A stretch of 31,948 bases of DNA from Chrysochromulina tobinii. Its lineage: Eukaryota; Haptophyta; Prymnesiales; Chrysochromulinaceae. A program made the position numbers and the translations under genes. Location: contig JWZX01002402.1 in NCBI GenBank assembly GCA_001275005.1, forward strand, positions 1-31,948, read 5' to 3'. Below the pieces are notes generated by a model. It had not been told where the DNA came from. It searched no databases and saw nothing but the letters and a program-made list of their open reading frames with translations. The stretch's first letter is position 1, and every line of letters begins with the position of its first letter. Shown here one piece after another: positions 18,461 through 26,874 of the stretch.

Positions 18461-20178
18461 CTAAATGTGCGACGAGATCGCGCTCGCTTCATCGGCCTGG
18501 GCCTGACCGTGGTGAGCGCGGGGGGACCGCGACGAAACTGACTGACTGACTGACAGCGTAACAGCCTGTACACACGAGTCGGTCCACGTGTCCGGCTCGC
18601 CCTTGGATTCGAGGAGCTCTCGCATGTTGTCCAGCTGCTTCTTCGCGTCCGCACGCGTGTTAATCACTGCCTGCCGGTTAGGCTCGCCCTCCGCCTCGAG
18701 GAGCCCTGCGAGCTTTTCGGTGCTACTTTCGAGTCGACCCTGCATTTCCTGAAAGATGAACTTCTGGTTCGTGCGCGGCATGTAGAAGGCGAATGGGTAC
18801 CTGGGAGGCCATCAGAGGCCATCAGCGGCTATCAGAGGCCATCAGAGGCGATTAATGGCCATCAGCGGCCATTCAGGTTGGCGATACGGTAGGCCACCAG
18901 AGGGGCCATCAGGCGTCATCAGGCGTACGTGTTCTTGAGCAGCCGACGGCACAGGATGAGTGTCTCGACGGCGTCGCGCAGGTACTCCACTTCGACACGC
19001 ATCCCGAATCTGCCCGTCATCTCCTCCATCTTCTTCTCGGCGTCGCACCGCAGCTGCTCCTCCAACTCCTGTGACTTGCGATGGCCCGTCCATCGGTCGA
19101 AATAGTGCATGTAGTACTCAAGGTCTGTCTGCGCGCTGCTGGCCTCGGGCGGCGGCGGCGCGTTGCATGGCTGGTTGTGGTGCGAGTGGTCCGTCGAGAA
19201 GCAGAAGTAGCAGAACTCGTGCCCGCAGCGGCAGCGCATCCAATTGCATCCGCCATTCTTCTCGATGAAGGAGTGACACTTGCGGCAGCGCTTCGCGTGC
19301 GCCTGGAACCACTGCCCTGTCGACGAGTCGGATGCTTCCTTATCCTCCCAGCGGGTGAGGGTCGCACAGGAGAGCGGGAAGTGGGCCTCGCGCGAGCATG
19401 CGAAGCAGAAGATCATGCCGCACGTGCATGCCGTCTCTGAGCATGACCCAATGTCCGACACCTTGATCACCTTCTCGCACCCGACCGCCGGACACCACTT
19501 CATGTACGGGTTATCATCGACGAACTGCTTCTGCGCGAATCGCGCAAACTTGGCGTACGCCTCGGCATCTAGCAGCACCTGCGCAAGGTGCGGCTCGACG
19601 AGCACGGAGCAGCCCTCGGCCATGCAGTGCACCTTGTCGGCGTTTCCTTCGTTCACTTGGACGCGTAAATGGTTGCCCCAGCAGTCGTTGCAGAAGACGT
19701 GGCCGCATCGCAGAGCAGAGCGCGCGTCGCGAGGCGCCGGGCAGAAGCACACGCTGCATGCCCAGTCTTCGGCCGCGCCGGCGCCGTCGGACGACGACTG
19801 CTCGTCGGCACGCCGGTGTCGCTTGGACGGGCTCTCCGGCTCTCGCAGCCCCGCCTCGCTCCGCACTGCCGCCGGGTCCTCAAAGAAGCGCTCGATAAGG
19901 CGTTCGGTACGCCAGGCAAACCTCCTCAGCATGATGCTTGCATCCAGCTTGGAGCACTCGAAGAGCGAGGCGATGTTTGAGATCTGCTGCTCTTGCTCCC
20001 GGGCCACGTCCAGCCCGGAGAGCACGACCGCCTCCGGCTCCGCTGCGGCTACGGTGTCGATGTCGTCGCCGCCAAAGGCGTCGCCGCCATCGTCCATGTA
20101 GTCGTCGCTAGTGTAGTGGCTCATCGACAGCTGGGACTCGCTTGTGGCGCTGCGAGCGGGGACAGGCACGCTCGTCAT
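18461..20178 (-). CDS. Ariadne-type RBR E3 ubiquitin ligase, two exons
   Basis: Exon 1 is 20178-18929 and exon 2 is 18800-18461, joined by a 128-bp GT-AG intron to give 529 residues. Residues 58-102 form a UBA-like domain (VAREQEQQISNIASLFECS). RING1 is at 141-190 (CSVCFC...CGHVFCNDCW), IBR about 209-271 (WCP..GC...CTCG..FCFAC), RING2 298-337. The catalytic cysteine is Cys311 in EKNGGCNWM, so the RING-HECT hybrid mechanism looks intact. Exon 2 completes the Ariadne domain (KNTYPFAFYM, FIFQEMQGRLESSTEKL), which in HHARI autoinhibits the ligase until it binds neddylated cullin-RING complexes. The last about 35 residues, after GEPDTW, are Ser/Gln/Ala-rich and include a (GTCA)n-encoded SVSQSVS; they may be read-through into a further intron. 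Confidence 0.94.
18801..18928 (-). other. Intron of the Ariadne gene (GT-AG, 128 bp), repeat-built
   Basis: On the minus strand it begins GTACGCCTGATG and ends CCTCCCAG. Splicing turns AAC AC|G TAC CCA into Asn-Thr-Tyr-Pro, restoring the Ariadne C-terminal domain. Next to the acceptor lie about seven 10-bp units of the form GAGGCCATCA (plus strand, 18805-18874), and the donor side holds two GCGTCATCAG-like units. Most of the intron is degenerate repeat. Confidence 0.92.
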
Positions 20179-20245
20179 ACCCGCTTGCTTCTATAAAGTT
20201 CGCGAGCGCCATGGATGGGAGTTCACAGCCACTGTTTGTACACTG

Positions 20246-20253
20246 TTTATAAA
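20246..20253 (-). promoter_or_regulatory. Possible TATA box of the Ariadne gene
   Basis: On the minus strand the sequence TTTTTATAAACAG lies about 70 bases upstream of the Ariadne ATG (20178), in an otherwise GC-rich setting. Spacing fits a TATA element with a 5' UTR of about 40 bases. Motif and spacing are the only support. Confidence 0.3.
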
Positions 20254-20321
20254 AAGCTGGGAGTCACACCCAGGCTCCGGCACCGCGTTTTGAAGCTGAC
20301 CCTTGTGGTCTCGCCCTCCAC

Positions 20322-20374
20322 GTACACGTCCACGTACATTTAGACGTCTACGTACTTTTAGACGTCCACGTACT
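20322..20374 (-). repeat. 18-bp tandem repeats spanning the kinesin stop codon
   Basis: Read on the minus strand, the kinesin ends Tyr-Val-Asp-Val-stop. The next 18 bases repeat this with one Lys codon in front, and a third partial copy follows (Met-Tyr-Val-Asp-Val). The TAA is therefore itself duplicated, at 20360-20358 and again at 20342-20340. Confidence 0.9.
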
Positions 20375-20841
20375 CCCAGCGCTCCTCCCACATCGCGTGC
20401 CATCGCTCGTCGTGGTCATCATACTTGATGAAGACCTGGCGCGACGTGGGGTGCACGAGCACAATACGCCCCGCGTACCACTTGTGGTCGCCTCCCCAGT
20501 AGAGCCTGACACGGCGCCCAACGGTCGTGCGCGCCTCCGCATAGCTAGTCCATGGTGGCTCGGTCGGCTCACGGGAAGGCGACGCGATGGGCGCGGACTC
20601 GGGGTCGCGCGTAGCGCGCCGGCGCCGGGGGGGGATGCGGGCAAGGCGAGTCCCGAGCCGACGCCGATCGCATTCGGTGCTGGCCCCCTTGATGAGCCGT
20701 GAGCGCACCGGTGGAGCCTGCTCGTCCGTGCTCACCACAATCGCGTCGCACTCATCCTTCTCTGAATCCTTCTCGTGGCCCTCGTCCTTCTTCTCGTCGT
20801 TCATATCCTCGCCCTCGCCCTCGCCCTCGCCCTCGCCCTCG

Positions 20842-20881
<40 letters not shown>

Positions 20882-23800
20882 TGCACTTATCTTCGGCGCC
20901 CGCTCGCCAGCCGAGCGTCGCAGTAGCATCGGTCTCGCCAACGCCCTCAGACCCCATCTCGTCGGCCTCGTCAGCGGCACCATCGGCACCATCGGCGGCG
21001 CCATCACACAGATCAGCGCTCTCCCCCACGCTACTTCCGAGGCTGCCGCTGCTGCTCCCGCTGCTGCTGCTCCCGCTGCTGCTCCTGCTGCTGCTGCTGC
21101 TGGCTCTCGAGCTTTCCCACTGCAGCTCACGCCCACCCTCGACGCAGCGCTGTTCACAGCCTCCACTGGTCAGCTGGACTCCCAAGGGCACTCCTCCGGC
21201 CACATCGGCTCGGTTTGACGGTGGACGCTGCTCCTTCTCAGCGTCGACGTCGTTCTCGTCAACTTGCGAGGCCACCCCACCAGACCGCCTGCCAGCCACG
21301 CCCGCCCCCTCCGCGCCGCCCGCCACGGCGCCCAGCTTGGCGCGGTAGGCCTTGGCATACTCTTCGATCGCTCGGGAGTCCGCGCATGGCTCGAGCCCAT
21401 GACGCAGCAGCAGCCGCACCACGACACGCCCGTCGTTGCGCGCGGGCCAGGGCGAGCCTGTGGAAGTGGAAAACCCCTCGCGGCTGAGCGCCGCATCGAT
21501 TTCGCTCACGGGCACACCTAGGCGCCCGAGCTCGAGCACACGCGAGATGACGGGCGCCGATTGCCGACTGCCTTGGCGCCCGATCCGCGGGCCGGTCGCC
21601 GGCGCGGGCGACGCACGCACGAGTGGCGCGGCGGGGAACACGAGCGGCGGCGGAGGCGGAGGGAGCAGCACGGGCGGCGGCCCGGCAAGCGCAGCGGCCG
21701 GCACCGTGGTGAGCGCCGCGGGTACATGGCATGTGAGTTTCACACGAAGCATGTCACACTCGGCCTGCAGACGCTCGCGCTCCTGCGCCCGTCGCTCGTC
21801 GAGCTCGCGAGCCTCGGCGTCCCGGTGCGCCGCCGCCCGCTGTGCCGCCGCGAGCGCATGGCACGCCGCACGCTGTGCCGCGAGCGCCTCGGAGCGTGCG
21901 CCTGTGAACAGCCCCTCCACCTCCGTGAGCTCGGTGCTGAGGATCGCGACGATCGACTTGCGCTCCAGCTGAGCCTCTTCAGCTGCCGCGTTCTGCGTGG
22001 CCTCGGCTGTACTCGCTCCCTGAGCGAGCGCGTCCCTGAGCGCCGCACGCGCCTCCGCCGCCTGCACCTCGGCCCGCCCCGCCTGTGCCGCCGCGGCCGC
22101 CTGCGCCGCCTCGGCCTGGGCGGTACGCTCGGCGAGCGTCGCGTCGCGCGCCTCGGCCTGCCTCGCACGCGACTCTGCATCCTTCAGCGCCGCACGAGCG
22201 TCCTCGAGTGCGCGGGCCTGCGCCGTCCCCTCCGATTCGAGCGCCGTCTTGAGCTCTGCTACCCAGCCCTCGAGCTCGGCCACGCGCGCCGCCGCCGCCG
22301 CCGCGTGCTCCGCCTCCCTCGCTGCGGCGGCAATGGCTGCACTCGTCTTCGACGCCTCCGCGGCCGCCAGCCGGTCCATAACCACCTGCGCCGCCGCCTC
22401 GGCCTCCGCGCGCGCCGCCGCCTCAGCCCTCGCGGCCTCCACCGCCTCCGCGGCCGCCCTTGCGGCCTCTTTGGCTTCGGCCGTGACTCTCGCAACCTCG
22501 GCCTCGGCCGCCTGAATCTGCTGCTCCCTCTCCTCCGCCTGCTGCCGCCACGCGCCCATCTCGGACGCCAGCGCACGCGATTGCTCCGCCGCCGCCGCGA
22601 GACGCGCCGCCTCCGCCGCCTCCGCCGCCTCCGCCGCCTCCGCCGCCGCGAGCGCCGCCGTCTCCGCCGCGCGCGCCTCGTCGAGCAGGTCCTTCAACTC
22701 GGCCGCCGCCTCGGTGGCCTCCATCAACTCCGATCTCGTCCGCATCTCGGCGAGCTCATTGGCCGTCTGCAGCGCCTCATTCTGCTCGCGCAGCGAGCCC
22801 AACTGCGCGTTGAGCCGCTCAATCTGCTTGGCCATGCGCGCCGCCTCTACCGACATCCGCGCCGCCTCCGCCGCGGTCTCGGACTTCTCCACATCTGCCC
22901 TCGCCTGGAGTCGTGCGTGCCTCTGGGCGGCCTCGGCCTCAGCTTCGTCACGGGCGATCCGGCCTACCGACATCGCGACCGCCGTCTCGATCGCGCGGTG
23001 GACGCTCTGGCGCACAGCTGACCGCACGGCTGCAGCCTCCTCCGCTGCGGTCGCCACCTTCACACGCGCCAATCGCTCGGTCGCCGTGCTCTGTCGCACT
23101 GCTTCTCGCATCACCGCCACCGCCTCTGCCACGGCCGCGCTCTGTCGCACGGCATCCCGCACGGCCGCCGCGTCCTCCGCAATGGCCGCTCGCGCCTCGG
23201 CCGCCGCGCGTGCGGCTGCCACCGCACCCTGGTTAGGGGAGCAAGCGACGGCAATGGGTGATGGCGGGCCCGCACCCGACACCTGTCCAAACGACGGTCC
23301 ATGCGGCTGCCTTAGCATACGCTCCGCCGCCGCCTGTGCCATCGAGCGCAGTGCCGCGTGCTGGTAGGCATCGAGCGTGGTGGGCAAGCCACTCGCCAGC
23401 CACTGGGCGTGGTGTTGGGCGTGGTGCGGCGGAGCAGAGTACGCATGCACTGGGAGAGTGGAGGTCATCGGGTCGTAACCGCCACCACCAGGGAAAGCGA
23501 GCGCTCGTGGAGGCGGGGGCAGTGGCGGCTCGTCGATGACTGTGACGGCCGCGGGCGCGACGGCGTTGATCACGAGCTTCGCGCGCTGCGCAAACTGCAG
23601 CGTCGACAGCGTCTCCGAGTGGTGGCGTTCATGAGGGCTCACTGTCGCGATGATGGCCGTGCGAGCGCCGCCACCGAGCGAGTCACGGAGGAGAAGGGTG
23701 AGCTTCGAGTCGCGGTAAGGCACGTAGCGCGGGCCTGCACACGAGAGCGCGTTGATCACGTTCCCCAGCGCCGAGAGGCTCTTGTTGATCGAGCACGCCT

Positions 23801-24731
23801 CCTTGAGCCGCACGCCCGTCGCGTCTGTGGACTTTTGGCGCTCAGATCCGGCGAGATCGACGAGATGCAGCGATGTGAGCCGCTCGCGCACGAGACCATC
23901 GGCGCCGCGGAGCTCAGCGGCGAGGCTCACGCTGAAGATGGCGTGCGAGCGCGACGATGCCGCGTTCGTGCTCGTCGCGCCCACCGTCCGGTGCGCCGCA
24001 CCCAAGGCAAGCAGACGCTCCGCGTCCGCCAGGCCCTCGAGCGGCGCGCGGCGCAGCCCCTCGACGTGCACGCGTGCGCCGTCCTCGCGCACACGCAGCG
24101 GCGGGGCCATGGCGCCTGGAAGAGAGGTCGACACGGGCGCGAGGCAGTCCGTGCACACCTCGTTGTAGATCTGCATGTACGTGCACGACGCACGGAAGCT
24201 CACATCGGGAGCGCGCCGCTCCATGCCCTCGAAGAGTGCCTCGACGGCGCGCAGCATCAGGCCGTGCGAGCCGTGCTGCGAGTCGCCGCCGTGCATCGTG
24301 TACGTCTTGCCACTTCCCGTCTGCCCGTACGCAAATATCGTCGCATTGAAGCCGTCGAGCACCGAGTCGACCAGCGGCGCGCCCACCACCTCGAAGACCT
24401 CGGCCTGCGTCGTCGCCGGATCGAAGGCCTGGTCGAATGTGTAGCTACGACTTTTGCCCATGGGGCCGGGCGCACTTGGAAGGCGTATGGATAGCGAGCG
24501 CTCGTCGCTGTGCACGACCACGCATCCGCCGCCATCCGTGGCGGGCCGCACGCGCACGACCACCTGGACGTCATCTCGCTGGCTCCTTTCCGGCTTGAGA
24601 GGAGTCGCCGTGCCACTGCCGCAACTGGGATTAAGCGCAGCAGCGAGGGCTCGCGGGGTGTGGCGTCCGCTCCGCGCATGCCGGTCGACTCGCGTGGAGG
24701 TGGGCGTTGCGGGCGCGGAGCGCAATAGCAT
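20358..24731 (-). CDS. Kinesin (kinesin-12-like) with Ala-rich coiled coil and C-terminal Tudor-like domain
   Basis: From the ATG at 24731 the product is 1457 residues; the frame extends to a GTG at 24857 but no earlier ATG exists. The motor domain is N-terminal (54-393): VQVVVRVRP, P-loop GQTGSGKT at 136-143, switch I NAASSRSH at 256-263, switch II DLAGSER at 292-298, ending STLQFAQRAKLVIN. That ending is most like kinesin-12 (KIF15/POK) proteins. An N-terminal motor predicts plus-end-directed movement. A long, unusually Ala-rich coiled coil covers about 550-1060, followed by a Pro-rich stretch, a short helical segment (ISRVLELGRLGVPVSEID) and a long Ser/Asp/Glu/Gly low-complexity region. 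The last 56 residues (1402-1457) look like a Tudor-type barrel (RVRLYWGGDHKWYAGRI ... FIKYDDHDERW). That domain is not a usual kinesin part and may bind a methylated partner. Confidence 0.95.
20811..20880 (-). repeat. Hexanucleotide repeat (GCCCTC)8 plus (GTCCTC)3 in the kinesin gene
   Basis: Eight perfect GCCCTC units (20811-20858) are followed by three GTCCTC units and GTCC. On the coding strand they give alternating Glu-Gly and Glu-Asp. It is a probable length-variable site in the disordered tail. Confidence 0.95.
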
Positions 24732-24930
24732 GAGAGAGCCTCGTGAGTGGCCTTCAAAAATCGCGATGTGAATTACCCGCCACGCCGAGGACGGCGCCGT
24801 AGCGAGAAAGAAACATTGCTGTTCTGTGCTCAACACGCCGACTAAAACCCCCACCACTCTTCATTCGAAAAATGCATGCCACGCGGTTACATGTTAGGAA
24901 TCTGATTTCAATGCACAGGGCCGAGGGGCA
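24732..24930. promoter_or_regulatory. Bidirectional intergenic region, kinesin / membrane protein
   Basis: These 199 bases separate two divergent starts (kinesin at 24731, membrane protein at 24931). The region is less GC-rich than the genes on either side. No distinct core element is recognised; the promoter role is inferred from position. Confidence 0.4.
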
Positions 24931-26373
24931 ATGTCAAGGTCGCGTCGATCGAGTCATGACATGACCGACGAGCAGCCTGGATGGTCGGCCGAGGTTTCGC
25001 TCAGGGCGGCGATGGTTGCCAGCAGGAGCTCGAAGGAAGCGCCGAGTGTGCGGCTGGCGGCGCTCAAGAGAGCGATCAGCGCACACGCATTTGCGCAAGT
25101 GCGAATAGGAAACGCGGAGGTCACGCCGTTGTCCAAGGAGGCTAGCATGCTGTGCGAGCAGCTTGGTGAGCAGGCGCGCCGTGGAGCGGAGGAGTCGCGC
25201 GCGGCGGAGAAGATGCGCCGCGAAGCCGAGATCCTTGCCCGCGCGGATGGCCTCTTGCGCCTTGGAGAGCCGATAGTTGAGTCGGCGATCAGCGACCTGC
25301 GCGCTGAGGTGCACGCGGCCAAGAAGCCCGAGGACGTGCGCTCCATCCTCGAGACCTTCGAGAACGTGCACACGGCACGCGTGTCCGCCGAGCTGTATAG
25401 AGAAGAGGACGAGAAGAAGCTCAAGCGCCACCATTCAGCGCCGAGCATCGCGCGTCCTTCACCCATGCGCCCGACGCCAGCTCGCTCATCAGCTCTTCCG
25501 GGCCGCGAGGCTCTCCAGAGGGCAGACTCATTCTCAAGGTTCTTGGATGTGGTGGTTGCGGCAGCGACGCCCCCCGACGAGAACGTAGGACGCGCCCTCG
25601 AGTGCTTCCCTTCGCCCGAGAAGGCCTCGGCTCAGGCGTCGTCACGGGCGTCTTGGGAGGCGGAAGATGCCGAGTTCGAGTTCAGGCGCGCATCCCTTGA
25701 GCACGAGATGGAGGCAGCCCGGCTGCGTCGGCTGTGGAAGCTCTCGGCAAGTACGAGCGCTCCGATGGAGAGAAAATCGCCCATCCTCGATGAGAAGCTC
25801 GCGTTCACGCCCCCGACTGAGGCACGTGCATCGGGATTCCTGTTCTCGGAGGTCTTCCCCCCCCCATCCCACCCACCGCCTCGCCCGCCCCTCGAGCAGT
25901 CGCCCCCGAGTCCTTGGGAAGTTGAGGTGGCTGATCTTAAAGCGCAGTTTGAAGTGCTGGAGCGCGCTTTGCGGCCGGCTCAGATGGACGACGCCGGGAC
26001 GCGATCCAACTTGCACTCGCTCTGCGTGATGTTTCTCGCTGCGTTGCTGTCCCTCCTTGCAATACCCCTCCTCCTCGCGCTCGTGTTCCTCGGCTTCCAG
26101 GCATCGACGCCCTCCATCGCCTTCGACACTAGGGCGTTCACAGCGGCGCAGCGTCACATGGACTTTGAGCGCTGCCTCAGAATAGACAAGGTATGGCGCG
26201 TGTGTTCTCTCGATGATGCGCTCTACTACAACTTTCTGCTCGCTTTGCGTTGGGTCGGCGGGCTTGGCGACGCGTTCGTCGAGTACCTGGGCGCGCAGTG
26301 GTCTGCCTCGAGTGGTGCGAGTGAGCGGCCCGTGAAGTCCTCCTTTGCCCCTCTGTGGTCGTGTCACGTGTGA
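24931..26373 (+). CDS. Predicted tail-region membrane protein with helical N-terminus, function unknown
   Basis: A 480-residue intronless frame from the ATG at 24931. Residues 20-165 are charged and helical (RAAEKMRREAEILARADGLL), suggesting a coiled coil. Residues 165-225 are Ser/Pro/Arg-rich. A second helical segment lies at 245-272, followed by a Pro-rich stretch (309-328) and a short amphipathic helix (331-349). One strong transmembrane helix covers 362-389 (LCVMFLAALLSLLAIPLLLALVFLGF), leaving about 90 residues on the far side with three Cys and several aromatic residues. The architecture is a cytosolic coiled coil anchored near its C-terminus, as in tethers or nuclear-envelope proteins, but no family is recognised. 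It shares a 199-bp divergent upstream region with the kinesin, which might mean shared control. Confidence 0.72.
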   Translation: MSRSRRSSHDMTDEQPGWSAEVSLRAAMVASRSSKEAPSVRLAALKRAISAHAFAQVRIGNAEVTPLSKEASMLCEQLGEQARRGAEESRAAEKMRREAEILARADGLLRLGEPIVESAISDLRAEVHAAKKPEDVRSILETFENVHTARVSAELYREEDEKKLKRHHSAPSIARPSPMRPTPARSSALPGREALQRADSFSRFLDVVVAAATPPDENVGRALECFPSPEKASAQASSRASWEAEDAEFEFRRASLEHEMEAARLRRLWKLSASTSAPMERKSPILDEKLAFTPPTEARASGFLFSEVFPPPSHPPPRPPLEQSPPSPWEVEVADLKAQFEVLERALRPAQMDDAGTRSNLHSLCVMFLAALLSLLAIPLLLALVFLGFQASTPSIAFDTRAFTAAQRHMDFERCLRIDKVWRVCSLDDALYYNFLLALRWVGGLGDAFVEYLGAQWSASSGASERPVKSSFAPLWSCHV

Positions 26374-26874
26374 CAGTCACGGGCTCCTTTCGATTCGATT
26401 CGCCATCCCAAGGGCGCCATCCTAGGCATTGCCATGCGCACGCTGACGACGGTTATCTTTCTACTGGGCGCTGGCGCTTTGCGATGACCTGAGAAAATCG
26501 GACTCGAGTGTGACGTGACATGACAGCATGATACATCATGAGACGCATCGGACTGAGTGAGTGTCGCGCGAGGCTGAGGGGACGCGCCGGGGAGGCGCTC
26601 GTGGACGGCCGCGCATGGCGCAACTGCCAACTCGCAATCCGGACCCGGACGTCAGTCGTCACACCCGGATCACCGCGTAAATGAATAGAGGGGGTTTTGA
26701 CAAGTTTTTATCCATTATCGTTCGCATGATTACCAAGAACCACCGCACAAGCCAACTAGCCAAGCCTCTTCCCTCTTCGTACGTCCCCAAATCCCCCTCC
26801 ATTTTCTAAAGAGCCCCCCCATGCCATCGCACCGGCCGCACGCTTCATGGTAGAAGTCTGTGAGACTTGACAGA
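26374..26874. other. Intergenic stretch between convergent genes, nothing recognised
   Basis: About 500 bases between two gene ends. It contains only short open frames and an AT-richer patch at about 26680-26740. No repeat, RNA gene or domain is visible. Confidence 0.5.

Noticed and set aside
18461-18781. Separate small minus-strand gene of 106 codons
   Set aside because: It is exon 2 of the Ariadne gene: removing 18801-18928 joins it in frame and completes the Ariadne domain.
20587-24494. Long plus-strand frames opposite the kinesin
   Set aside because: Arg- or Ser-rich shadows without domains; the minus strand has clear motor motifs across the region.
24732-24857. N-terminal extension of the kinesin from a GTG codon
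   Set aside because: No ATG in the extension; the first ATG at 24731 leaves a normal lead-in to the motor.
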